Shown here: positions 35,968 through 46,580 of the stretch, piece after piece
Numbering within the stretch: the stretch's first letter is position 1
Layout of the letters: each line of letters begins with the position of its first letter
Source: Pseudevernia furfuracea
Lineage: Eukaryota; Ascomycota; Lecanoromycetes; Lecanorales; Parmeliaceae
Length of the DNA: 64,000 bases
Assembly: GCA_022315425.1 (NCBI GenBank)
Contig: JAIUPT010000013.1
Coordinates: 248,001 to 312,000 of the forward strand
Direction: 5' to 3'
Translations under genes and position numbers: made by a program
Notes under the pieces: model-generated
The model's input: the letters and a program-made list of their open reading frames with translations, nothing else
The model's database searches: none
What the model was told of the DNA's origin: nothing

Positions 35968-38379
35968 ATGGCGAATGCACTAGCTGGACGTGTCAAGCTG
36001 ACACCAGACCTATTTCAAACCTTCCGCCGTTACAAGAAGGCCACTGGTGCCGTCGTCACCTGGCTGGCAGCAGATCAAGACGGGAGCTCTTGGTCTTTGA
36101 GCGACTCGATGCAGGCCGCCCTGGCCTCAAAGACGAATAATAGAAAGATTCCCCAAGAGATCTCCTACGCTTTCGAGCTCGCCATCGAAGCTCGAATTGA
36201 GATTTCTGGCTATTTTACGCCAAAGGTTGGAATTAAGGATGCTTCAACGCTTTCACATGAGTATTTCACCAAAAAGTAGGTGCGCTCACCGTCGACGCTC
36301 AATGCACTGACTGAGTCTTTCTAGGCCGAGATCTATCTACGAACTTTTACGCGGTTCACAATATGCAGTCGCTACGACTCGATCCCCTTCCACGCTCCAA
36401 CCACAGCCAAGTAGCATTTTTGCGAATTTGTTCGAGCAACTCACCTTTGTTGCACCAGAAATTGAATCAACCTCCTCGGGGAACTCAACGCCGACCGAGG
36501 ATGCCACGCAGCACTAGGTTCTTGTTGAGGATCCTGCTGGGCCGTGTTTCTTTTTCAAAGACGATGATCTAGCTCGAGACTTTGAGCTGTTCCACGCAAT
36601 CTCCATCAGTATCATCTGACGCGATGTGTGATCTATTGATAGGTAATTCTTATGCAGAGTCTAGAGCTCACATGTGCCAAGATCAAGGAATGCTGGGTGA
36701 AGGCCGCTGATGGATCTATGTCTATGCTCTTCGCTGCATGGCTTACAACCGCTGCCTTTAGAGACGCTAGACGCTGCTTCAATGGCGGTCCCGTATCCAT
36801 TTCGCTCGATGTCTAGGATCATTTGGAGATCTACAACAAATACGCCACTCTTCTAGAAGTGGCTGTGAATGAGGACGATCAAACAGGGTCGCTTTTATGG
36901 GACACCCTGCCTTTCTTTCTCCACGGACTCAAAATCCCTTGGAAGGCAATTCTTATCTCTCAAGGCAGAACTTACACGGAAAAAGAGCGGAGTGAAAGCG
37001 TCCTCCAGGAGCCTGAAGAGCATGTCACAGTGGGAACAGAGACTGATGGCAGGGAAAAGGCCGAACGTTCTTTAAGGGATCTGTTTCTTCGGGGCATAAG
37101 AAGACTTCTGTATCAGAATGGAGACAAACCCTCCGACTTGCTTTTGGCCATGAAACTGCTACTCCGACAATTACAGATCTTCTATGAGGCGAAAGGCTCG
37201 TCTTTACAGACAGACCTAGTTTTTGGACTGCATCTTCTTGTGGAATCATACAAAAGCTTCATGCTACCGGAGAGGCTAATCACTATGCCTAATTGTCGGG
37301 TTCAGATGCTTAGATTCGCACAAGAAGTCAAGAGCAGTCTCGGTCATGCACGACTACTGCGGCCTTTCATAGTCAGCAGAGCATGTGATTCCAGCGACTG
37401 CCGAGAGAATGCGCTTTCGGTAGCCTTGATCAAACTTGAAAAAGAAATGGTGGATTTGGCAACGGAGAGGAGGTTCGATCTCTGTTATCAGGCACCTTGG
37501 GTGTCAGGTCATAAGATGAGCGAAATCCTTACCAGAGCTACTGGTCTAGGACTTCAGTTATGTAATCGGAAGCAAACTTAGGAATAGTCCTCTACTTATA
37601 CAACATGCTGCGACAGTACGAAGTAATTGACGAAGAGACCGTTCACTAGGAGAAACTTTGCGCAGTGGTAGCGCAAGGCGTGTTCAGCGGTACGCGTCCA
37701 GATTGCAACTTTCTCGCCAGGTACGCTGCATTCATGGGTGGCAGACTGTCTTTCGACAGATCGAAGAAACACAAACGGAACCCCGACGGCGACATTTTCT
37801 CGTGCCGTGGCGATAAGATTAAACCAAGCAATGGCGAAGACCGTAAGAATAACGATGCGCAAAAATTGCTCCAAGCAGCTCAATTCGCATCATATCTCTA
37901 CGTTTGACGGTTTGCATTGCTGCCGATTCCAATATGGATGCCATTGTTGGCCGCATGTATGGTACGGACTGGACAAGGGCAAGAATGCTACAGACAAACA
38001 AATCTCGCACACCCGCGACGAGCTCTCTGTACACCCGTGTGCAAGCATTCTTGACCATCTTGAAGGAGCTGTGGGCGCTGAATTTGAAGGTGACTTTCCA
38101 GTCGCAAAGGTCAACCGGTTGGAGATCTACATCACCTGCGCAGAGATTCTGGCCAACTTGTCGAGGGCCATACATTTTGATCCAGAATGCCCTACCCCTG
38201 AGTTCCCCTACAATCATGAGCATTGGCCTGCCTCTGGTCAGACTATGGTTGCGAGCTTGTTGGCTCTCGCAGAAAACTTTGCCAGCAAGACCAACGATGG
38301 CTCAGGCGTTCTAGCTACACATTGGCCAAAGATCGAGGTTAACAAGAAGGCCATTCGCACGACGCTGGAAGGCAAGTAG
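35968..38379 (+). pseudogene. DUF6604-type gene interrupted by stops and frame changes
   Basis: The first exon (35968-36275) begins M-A-N-A-L-A-G-R and carries F-R-R-Y-K-K-A-T-G-A-V-V-T-W-L-A, the typical start of DUF6604 proteins (large fungal proteins of unknown function). A canonical intron (36276-36324) continues the frame. Later segments keep protein-like, family-like sequence (I-K-E-C-W-V-K-A-A-D-G-S-M; L-P-F-F-L-H-G-L-K-I-P-W-K-A-I; L-Y-N-M-L-R-Q-Y-E-V) but are cut by in-frame TAG codons at 36515-36517, 36814-36816 and 37647-37649, by a frame change near 37575-37581, and by further frame changes around 37740-37950. Expected length for an intact member would be roughly 700-800 residues. 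Some interruptions might be unrecognised introns, but the TAGs sit inside continuous conserved-looking segments, so a decaying gene is the better reading. Confidence 0.6.
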
Positions 38380-39106
38380 TGTTCTATATTCATTGCCTTC
38401 GAGCGAGGACTGATCAATGTTAAACGGGCAAGAAAACGGCTGATCTTTTGTGGGCTGTCTGCGTCTTCCTAATACGATAATCTAACCGTGAGCGCCAGGC
38501 TATACTCCTTCAAAAGAAAGTCAACTCTCAAAGAGCCGCTTGTGGAATTTCTTCTGCGGAGATCAGCGATGCAAGGCATATCATCCAGTCATTTATCCGT
38601 TTTCTGTTGACGAGGCACTTCATTCCGGAAGCGCTGATGAGTTCTGTCCTAACACAACCGTGAGTTTAGTAGATAACTTGGATGTCAACAGTCACAATTC
38701 CGGACAAAGTACAAGCACTCGAACGCATGTGAGCCGTGATTGGTGGCATATTCGTTCAGTGGTGAGACATATGTAGACCTACTTACGATAGACAAGCAAC
38801 AATTTTTGAGTGGTCAGTGTTTTTGTAATTGTACATGCCATCGGCCGCCGCCGAGTCGTCATCTTGCCGCGGAGAGAGCCGCGGCGGCGAACGATACCTA
38901 CGAGCCTACCTAGCCTCCTAGCTTCACGAGTAATAGTACCTTCCACACACCAAATGCTCCCTATTTAATACCAAAGTGCACACGGCCAAAGCCTCGGCAA
39001 TTTCTCGAAGACCTAGGCAGCAACTGCTTCCTGTGCTCTTACTTACTGCCTATACATCCACAGCTTCTTCCCAGTAACTACAAAATCCTCCACCTCGGAA
39101 GCCAAG
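38380..39106. other. Intergenic, upstream of the WBP2-like gene
   Basis: Holds the likely promoter of the WBP2-like gene. A GC-rich patch at about 38842-38890 contains CGG/CCG clusters and two CCGCGG palindromes separated by AGAGAG, with a short (8-base) inverted repeat. No ORF of note. Confidence 0.5.
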
Positions 39107-40030
39107 ATGTCCATAAAGTCAGTACACTACCACAATACTCTTCGGGCTCTTGCTAACAGCAGCACCAGTTGGGTCATGCTCGATGGGCCCCACACCTTCG
39201 TCCCCCTCCCCAGAGAAAAGACCCTCTTCACCTCACCACCCCGCACAGCATTAACGCTACAAACACCAAGCTCCTTCCCCGGCAAAGAACCCTTCTCCGT
39301 CAAATGCAGCGACGGCAAAGCCATCATCACCAACCAACGAGTAAAAACCGCCATTTTCTAACTTCCTAAAAAAGGCACAACTAACATACGTACCCCGCAG
39401 CTCATCTACCTCCCCACCACCGCCACCCCAATCCTCGGCCTCGCACCCACAGCGCAACAACAACAACAACAACAACAACCTCCACAACGTCCAACTCTAG
39501 AATCCTTCTCCGCCCCCCTCCTCTCCCTCCAAGACACCCACGTCACAGCCCCCTTCTTCGGCCCCAACATCTGGGAAGGCATCCTGATGCCCGTCCCCGG
39601 CGGGGGCATACCGCAACCGGAGCGGCTCGTCTCCCTGAAGCTGACGTTCAAGGAAGGCGGCGCGTTCGACTTCTCCACGACGTACGAACGGATGAAGGAG
39701 ACGCTGGCGCAGGCGATGGATACGGCGAGGGCGGGCGGGAGGCCGGGGAACGGCGGGGGCGGATTGGATGTGGATTTGGAGCAGCTGCCTGCGTACGAGG
39801 AGCTGGGCGGGGTCGCGCGGGCGCCGGTGCAGATACAGAGGCCCACGCCTGTCGGGGCGAATGGGGCGCACAGGCCCGCGCCGCCGGCGAATAATGGGGT
39901 GGTGGGGTTGGGGCCTGGTCCGTCGAGCGCGGCGGCGCCGACGCCGGATGAGCCGCCGCCGGGGTATGAGGAGGTGCTGCAGGGCAGTGTGGCGAACGGT
40001 TTGGAGCGTAGGGTGGAAGGGAAGAATTAG
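39107..40030 (+). CDS. WBP2-like GRAM-domain protein with PPxY motif
   Basis: Exons 39107-39117, 39169-39340 and 39401-40030 join in phase to about 270 residues. The 11-base first exon plus the acceptor at 39169 recreates the family start M-S-I-N-W-V-M-L. The N-terminal half is a GRAM/PH-like fold typical of WW-domain-binding protein 2, with the conserved F-F-G-P-N-I-W-E-G near residue 105. The C-terminal tail is Pro/Gly-rich with L-P-A-Y-E-E and P-P-P-G-Y-E-E, the latter a PPxY ligand for WW domains such as those of Rsp5/Nedd4 ubiquitin ligases; the adaptor role is inferred from this. A CAA tract (about 39450-39479) encodes a poly-Gln run. Codons become very GC-rich after about 39590. Confidence 0.9.
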
Positions 40031-40249
40031 GACGGGGTTCTGGGCATACTGTTCGCGCGAGGTTTGGGCAAGCGTTGGAGTTTGGGACGAGTCAGGGAGA
40101 CTGAAACGGCTTAATGACGGATGATGAGTGTTGCAGTGGTCATGAATGGCATTCATTGCGAAAGAAGAGTAGAATAGCGACGCGAAGGCTCATTCGCACA
40201 CCCCTCTAGGCCAGCTCTGTCCAATCTCAGCGGCCAAATTCGCAACTCC

Positions 40250-41089
40250 TCACTTGATCCTAAATGCCATCACCCTCTTCTTCCCCTTGTGTTCTTCCTC
40301 TTCAGTATCCAATTCCCTCAACAAGCCAGTCCCCACATCATAAATCACCCCGTGCACCACCACGCCCCTCTCGTGCATCCCTTCAATGACTTGCGCATTC
40401 TCCTTGAGAGTCTGCACCCCCTCCATCACATTCGCCTCGGCAAGCTTCACCGCCTTCTCCTTATCGCTCAGCCCCTCCTTCTCCCACCCCGCCTCGTGCT
40501 CCGCGCGCAGCCTCTTCAAGGGCGCCAGCCAGGTGTCGAGGAGGCCCAGCTTCCCGTTCGCCAGCGCGGCGGCGCAGCCGCCGCAGCTCGTGTGGCCGCA
40601 CACGACGACGTGCTTCACCCCGACGTGCTCGACGGCGTAGGCGACCACGCTCTGGCTGCTGATGTCGGTCGCCGGCAGGATGTTGGCGATGTTGCGGTGC
40701 ACGAAGACGTCGCCCGGGTTGAGGCCGAGGAGGGTGGTCTCGGGGATGCGGGAGTCGGAGCAGCCGAGCCAGAGGATCTGAGGCTTCTGGCCCTGCGCGA
40801 GGGCGGGGAAGAGGTCGGGTTGGGCCTTGGCGGTCGATTGGGCCCATTTTTGGTTGTTCTCGAGGGCGACCTTGAAGGCATCTGTGAGGTGGGGCAAGGT
40901 TTTTTTGGTTAGCTACATGTATGTTGTGTGTCTGGGGCTGAGGGGGAGCAGGTTGAGGGCGTTACTTTTGTTCGCTAAGGCGGGGGATTGGGAGAATGAT
41001 CTGGTGGGAGGATGGGTAAGGATTGGAGAAGGAATGGCAGCAGGCAGTCTATACATAGCACAGCGGAGGTACATACCATTGCCAGCCAT
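40250..41089 (-). CDS. Beta-class carbonic anhydrase
   Basis: Exon 1 is 41089-41077 (13 bases, coding M-A-G-N plus one base) and exon 2 is 40881-40250; the 195-base intron has a GTATGT donor and CAG acceptor, and joining gives about 214 residues. Without exon 1 the main frame has no ATG at a sensible place. It catalyses reversible hydration of CO2 to bicarbonate. The zinc and catalytic residues are all present: Cys45, Asp47 and Arg49 (C-S-D-S-R), then His101 and Cys104 (C-G-H-T-S-C-G-G). In fungi such enzymes supply bicarbonate to carboxylases and to CO2 sensing. No targeting peptide is seen, so cytosolic is likely. Third codon positions are strikingly GC-rich in the middle of the gene. Confidence 0.95.
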
Positions 41090-41674
41090 GGTTGGAGGGG
41101 GATGAGGATGTTAGCGCGGGCTTGTTCGGGTGACTGTAGGAAGAAGAAATTTGCAATCTCACTCCAGGGCTAAGAGTGAGGTGATATCGTATGCAGGAAG
41201 ATGAAAGAAACAGGGTGAGTTGAGCTTTCAAGCACAAGCAAAGGCAATTGTTCACTGGAATTGGATGATACAGACAGAGACTTTATACACGAATACAAGG
41301 AGAAAGGCCGAGGAGAAATAGAAATTTGAGATATGTTGACATGGAGAAGATAAAGCCGCAGGTAGATGATAGGAGAATCTGGAGCACTGAACCCCGCGTG
41401 GCGCTGAATAACAAGCATATTCTACCGGGTGTTTCGAGGACTGCCATGTAGTCCTGAGCTCTACGCGAGAAGTGCATCGTGGTTTAAGGTGGAAGATGTA
41501 CTAAACATCGTTGTTGTTTGGGTCGCCAATTTCTTCCCCGCATTTTGGACGCCAGCGTGGGCTGGGAGATCGAGGGTATGCAGTCTATGAGAGACAAATG
41601 TAATCTACATGCAATCGGTCGCCAAAGAAATCGTGGCCAAGACTTTCCTTGCGTTTGTACAAGCAGTGCATTTT
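41090..41674. other. Intergenic between carbonic anhydrase and ARMH3-like genes
   Basis: Upstream flank of the carbonic anhydrase gene and 3' flank of the next minus-strand gene. No supported gene. Confidence 0.5.
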
Positions 41675-43977
41675 TTAAGACCCACGCAGCAATTTCTTAG
41701 TGTCCTCAACCGCTACCCTGGCCACTCGTTTCAACATGCCTCTTTCATCTCCTTCTCTGAATCTATCCCACCTATCCAATCCTTCCATAGCTGGTAGACT
41801 CAACGTGTCATAGCCCTGTCGAATGACCTTGCTCACTTCCCTTGGGCTCATGTTATTGCCCATCCGCCCTTTGCCCTTCTCAGCTTCGACCAAGTCGTGA
41901 TAGTGAGCTGCAACCTGGATGAGGATATCGATCCGTGCTGTCGTTAGACCATTAGACGCAGCGTTAACGTTTTCGGTCGGTTCTGTAAGATGCATGTGGA
42001 AAGCCTTCTTGAAGCGAGAAAGATAGTCCCCGGCTTCGACAAGCTTGTAGAACAGATCATCATAAGCGGCCGGATCAGGAAGAAATAATTCTCCCGAGGT
42101 GACGGCTAGCGCGAGAGTGGCAAGGAGAGGATTGATGAGTAGAGGGAGATCTGGGTCTTGAACAGTAAGCGAAGGCGCGTAGGTTGTTAGGAAGCGGAGG
42201 AAAGAGAGAAGAGTCTGCCATAGAAGTGACCAGTGATACGTGAGTCGTGTGCGGGTGAAGGTAAGATAGGAAAGTAGGCGGTGAATGAGACCGATGCAGG
42301 AGATGTAGAGTGGTATATCGAGGTGCCGGCGAAGGTTATGATTGATGCTGTCCACGAGTATGTCGAGTATTGGGGCTGCTGCAGGGCGAGATTTCAGTGT
42401 TGCTGGAAGAAGTGGCTGGCGCTGCCGGCAGAGACGAACGGCGAGCAGATTTTCAGGGTCGCATAAAATCTTGCATAAAGCCAAATCTTCGATGATGATA
42501 CGGAGGACCAAGAAGTTTAATAGGCCGTATATTGTAGCCCTAGGGGAGCGGTAGGCATGATGAACGAGGTATGATGTGTAAGACAGAAATGCGCAAAAGG
42601 GGGCTTCCACCGTCTCTGAAGTAGATTTACAGGAGACTAGGCTGGAGCAGAAGACTTTGTTGGCATTCGTGAAATCGTAAACTCCTAGTAGGACGGCGGC
42701 ACTAGGGTTTGGTCTATGAACTGTTCAGTGTCAGGAGTTCACGGAAGATTGATGGACAAATCTCACAAATTAGCGAAGCCTTCCTTCATATCATCGGCTT
42801 TTGGCTGTGCGGGTACTACTCCTTTACTAGGGGCAAGCACACCGAGACCAATGTATGCCAAGGTGCTGCCGACCGTCCAGCCCTCCACAACATCCTCTTG
42901 TATGGCAACATAGAAATTTCTGGATCGCGAGCATGCAGAGCCTATCCCTTGTACAATCTTCTGTATGGCACCCTCATTGACAAAGTCTTCAAGCCGTAGC
43001 CGATAAGGATTTCGAAACTCAAATTTGTTGTAGTTTGCTAACAACCCGAGGAGGAGGAACGGCTTGAAGACTAGCTCAGGATTGTTGGATTCTTGTATAG
43101 CCTGCAGGGATGTAAGCAAGTAGGCTCTACAGCTGGAACTTCCTAATATAAAGAACTGACTAATCAACATTTTCAAAATCTATTGAAGATGAAACGAAAG
43201 AAGCCTTCCAAGGAAGATAAAGATAATAACAGGTAGACTCCATAAACAAAGCACAGCGTTGACACATACCTTCATCAAAGCTGGAAACAAGTCTCGGTGG
43301 GCAAAATATGATACGAGGCTTGTCTGATACGCCCCTGAAGTCAATGATAGAGCAACATCGATAGCCTTGCTGCGAATCTCCGCTATATCTCTCAGCGTCC
43401 TGTGAAGATAGTCGTTGAATCTGAAGAACCTACCAGATCTTCCAGTGCGTACGTTGCTCTCGATAGCGTTTGCGAACTCAAAGAAGACAGCATCAACTTC
43501 GTCAAGACCAGCAAGCACAGTGATGATGTCGGCACTCGGATTAGTGTAACGCTTCGTCAAGATAAGCCCTAAGAAGACTGTCAAAGTCTGAATTGGTAAG
43601 TGTCAAATATGGGCGCAAGAAGAGCTCAAATAACATACATCAAGCGCATTTTCGTCTGACGGAGCTCTCCCGTGTTGGACTTGAGAGACCGCTCTTACAA
43701 AAAGCTGTCGAGTCTCATGCTTGTAGTATGCTTAGCTTGAGGAAGTAATGATTTCCAGTACGCTTACTTGAAGATGTAGCAGGTCATCAGTAGTCAATCC
43801 ATCCAGCCTTCGCTCCAGACCCACTTTATCTGGGCGAAGAAGGAAGAATTCGCCCCAGAACGCATCTGAATACGCCAATTCCTCATCCTCCTGTTTAAAG
43901 AGGGTGTCGTAGAGACCAATGATCTTAGGCTGAAAAGAGCTTGGTCTGGTTTGCTGGGTAAGAGGCGACGCTTCCAT
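41675..43977 (-). CDS. ARMH3 / DUF1741 armadillo-like helical protein
   Basis: Five exons, 43977-43768, 43719-43639, 43587-43270, 43101-42767 and 42713-41675, join in phase to about 660 residues, matching the length of human ARMH3 (C10orf76). Diagnostic segments follow one another across the junctions: P-K-I-I-G-L-Y-D-T-L-F, F-F-L-L-R-P-D-K, L-T-T-D-D-L-L-H-L-Q then H-E-T-R-Q-L-F-V-R-A-V, F-L-L-L-G-L-L-A-N-Y-N-K-F-E-F, V-Y-D-F-T-N-A-N-K-V-F, and the C-terminal DUF1741 region. In animals ARMH3 works at the Golgi with GBF1 and PI4KB; the fungal role is inferred by homology. Hydrophobic helices in the C-terminal domain have led some relatives to be described as membrane proteins. Intron 3 is 168 bases, the rest about 50. 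Confidence 0.92.
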
Positions 43978-44546
43978 TCTTCGGCAGTCCCCAGGTGGTA
44001 GCAAGTGCAGGTTTCCAGTTACCGACTCACCCCGTTCATGGCTGCACAAGTGTTTGAACAGTATATTGCAGGATGCTTATTGGAGTACTTCGTCTGAAAC
44101 AGAGCGCGGACAAGGAAAAACCCATCAATTGCTTGGGACAAAAAGGGAAACCATGGGCCTTTATTTGAGCTTACAATGCAACGAAAGTGTTTGATGCAAA
44201 AGGAATAGACTGGAGAAAAACAGCAGGCTTAATACTCAAAGACTAAAGCGAGGTTTGTTCATTTTGATCAGTTTGATTCAGAGTGAAAGCTCAACGAGTC
44301 ATGAGATTGTGCTCTCTCACCTACGTATTTCGGTTGTGGCTAAGATTTTGGTAGCAGTAATCATGTTGATGCTGATTGGCCGAAAGCAGCTTTTTCTTTG
44401 TCAGCACGGCAAATCCCGGCTGAGAAATCGTTGTGAATCTCGAATGAGATTCGATATACGAGTATTTGTTTTTGGGCACTCATGTTTATTTTCACAGGTC
44501 CATAACTACAGCATTGAGAGACCTTCCCCCTTTCCATATCAGCGAT
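43978..44546. promoter_or_regulatory. Divergent intergenic region between the ARMH3-like gene and isa1
   Basis: 570 bases between two divergent starts. No specific element recognised. Frames upstream of the isa1 ATG continue in phase to about 44466 but begin with a non-ATG codon. Confidence 0.5.
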
Positions 44547-45368
44547 ATGTCTATACAGCGCTGCACCCGTCCTCTGACATCATTCTCCTACAGCATCTCC
44601 AAATTCGCCTCCACCGTCGCCATAAATACGACAAGGTCAGGCCGTCCGAGACACTCTACCCTCCGCCATTGCGATCATGCACAATACCACACCAAAAGGT
44701 ATCTCACAACCGCAACAGAATACCACCCCCGTTCTCTAGACCCGGCTCCACCGCCACCCCGCAACGCAAACATCCCCGACACATCCATAGCAGGCATTTC
44801 GCCGGAAGTCAACAACGGGAGACCGCCCCGTCAAACGGGCCCATACGAATCGTCTTTGAAATCCAACACGCCGGAAAAACAAAGCGTCAGCATAACAGAA
44901 ACAGAGGCGCAAGACCCGAAACCCGTCACCAATGCCCCGTCGTCCTCCCCGACCACGGACAGACCGAAAAGGCCGACCAAACTCCGCCCTCGGAAAGCAG
45001 CCATGACGCTCACGCCCTCCGCCACGGAGCACCTGCAGCAGTTACTCGAGCTTCCGAAGCCCAAGTTCATAAGGGTGGGCGTGAAAAACAGAGGCTGCTC
45101 CGGGCTTGCGTATCACTTGGAATACGTGGACAAGGCTGGGAAATTCGACGAGGCGGTAGAGCAAGACGGAGTGAAGGTGTTGATTGATAGCAAGGCGCTG
45201 TTCAGCATCATCGGAAGCGAGATGGACTGGGTGGAAGATAAATTGAATCAGCGATTCGTGTTCAGGAATCCGAATATCAGTGAGTTCTTTCCACGAGCAT
45301 TACGGAGGAACATGTTTTGACGAATTGCAGAGGAACAATGCGGGTGCGGGGAATCATTCATGGTCTAG
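44547..45368 (+). CDS. isa1: Mitochondrial iron-sulfur assembly protein Isa1
   Basis: Exons 44547-45279 and 45331-45368 (the second only 38 bases) join to about 256 residues. The A-type scaffold/transfer protein acts with Isa2 and Iba57 in making mitochondrial 4Fe-4S clusters. The N-terminus is Ser/Thr/Arg-rich and acid-poor, as in matrix targeting peptides. The domain starts near residue 152 (A-A-M-T-L-T-P-S-A) and has the three ligand cysteines: R-G-C-S-G-L-A-Y, and C-G-C-G-E-S-F, the latter supplied entirely by the small last exon. That exon restores N-P-N-I-K-E-Q-C-G-C-G-E-S-F and strongly supports the splice. About 100 residues of low-complexity Pro/Ser/Thr sequence separate the presequence from the domain. 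Confidence 0.95.
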
Positions 45369-45520
45369 TGCGACTTTCTGGCAGCATAGCGTCCAGCGTT
45401 TCAGCGGCATTATAAACCGGAATTCAGGATACATCATGCTTCATGCTTCATGCTTCATGACAGATTCATTGTTCGCCCTCGACGGACCCCCGATATCCTT
45501 CCGTCGCCGCCCAATCCCAC

Positions 45521-46126
45521 TCAATACACACCCGGAGTGTAATCCACTACGCCCACCCTCTCCAACAGCGGCTTCAAGCTCTTCTTCAGCTCCAAATGCG
45601 CCGCGTCCTCTTCGAGATAATACCTGCGGTCCTCCTCGCTGGCGAACTCCACCACAAAGGCATGCGAGTACCCCGCCTGCGAGACTTTGTCAATCGAGCC
45701 CGCTCGCTCCAATGCCGTCAAAATATCACACACACGGACGCGAAAAGGCCCGCAGAAGAAGAAGAAGAAGAAGGAAGGAAAGGGGTTGGAGGAACGGAGC
45801 GGAGCGCGCACCTTGCTGTTTTCAGGACTACTCTGCCGCCCGCCGGAGCAGGACCTGATGTAGGGCTCCTTGGACGCCGGGTGGATACATCGGTCGCGGA
45901 GGTCGACCATGCGGGTGCACGCCTGTTCCGACTTTAGCAAGAGCTTCTCAAAACACCCCCCCCCATACGGTGTGGGACGTCAATCCTACGTCTTGAATCG
46001 CCGAAGCATCGGTCGAGGCTTTGAACTGGAAGTTTTTGTCAGATTCGGGAGGCCAAGAGCTACCGGGGGAAGGGGGGGGGTTATCGCGCGGTTCACCTCA
46101 AACATCACGATGTGTATGATCGCCAT
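45521..46126 (-). CDS. Stress-responsive A/B barrel (Dabb) domain protein
   Basis: Exons 46126-46097, about 45946-45812, and 45676-45521 join in phase to about 106 residues, the normal size of single-domain Dabb proteins. Exon 1 encodes M-A-I-I-H-I-V-M-F-E, the typical first beta strand; exon 2 continues C-T-R-M-V-D-L-R-D-R-C-I-H-P and S-G-G-R-Q-S-S-P-E; exon 3 gives G-Y-S-H-A-F-V-V-E-F and Y-L-E-E-D-A-A-H. The acceptor of exon 2 could also be three bases further on (45943). These small dimeric barrels are linked to stress responses or act as small cyclases or decarboxylases; no activity is assigned here. CGG-rich sequence lies upstream (46205-46258). Confidence 0.85.
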
Positions 46127-46199
46127 GATTTGCGGTTGTCGGTTTTGGGATTTGGAGAGGAGAGGTTTGTTCAACTCTTTGAACTGTGTGGGACATGAA

Positions 46200-46262
46200 T
46201 AATCATAGTAAGCTCGGCTTCGGCCGGCGAAGCTCGGTTTATTCGGCGAACTTCGAACGGGA
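46200..46262. promoter_or_regulatory. CGG/GAAGC repeat element upstream of the Dabb gene
   Basis: About 80-135 bases before the Dabb ATG there are repeated AGCTCGG (twice), CGGCGAA (twice) and the near-palindrome GCTTCGGCCGGCGAAGC (6-base arms). Paired CGG triplets are the usual targets of fungal Zn2Cys6 regulators. Function is inferred from motif and position only. Confidence 0.35.
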
Positions 46263-46580
46263 TGACGTCTTTGTGCTTTTACCACCTTATACTAATTTAC
46301 ACGTAAGAGAATCGAGCAATAGTCGTCCATAGGGGGAAGTTGATTAGAACAAAAAAGCCGTCAAATGGAAAAATTCCCAAGCAATGTAAGAAACAAATAC
46401 GGGGGGGGGGGATTTTTTCTCCCCAGTCCAATAGTCCAATTGTCTCTATGCGTGACTTCTGCTCCATTCTCCTGAATCGGCGCTCTATTTCTAGCAAGTC
46501 AACATCCGCTGGTTCAGGATGGGAAAAAGTGAACGTTGATTTGCTATCAAAGTTGAGCTTGACCCGACGAGCTTCCACCC

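Noticed and set aside
40289..40912. 207-codon frame on + opposite the carbonic anhydrase gene
   Set aside because: It is the antisense of a GC-rich conserved enzyme gene; the codon bias creates an open frame and its translation is low-complexity.
44255..45187. 310-codon frame on + overlapping isa1
   Set aside because: Runs in another frame through the isa1 gene; His/Arg/Pro-rich shadow of the real coding frame.
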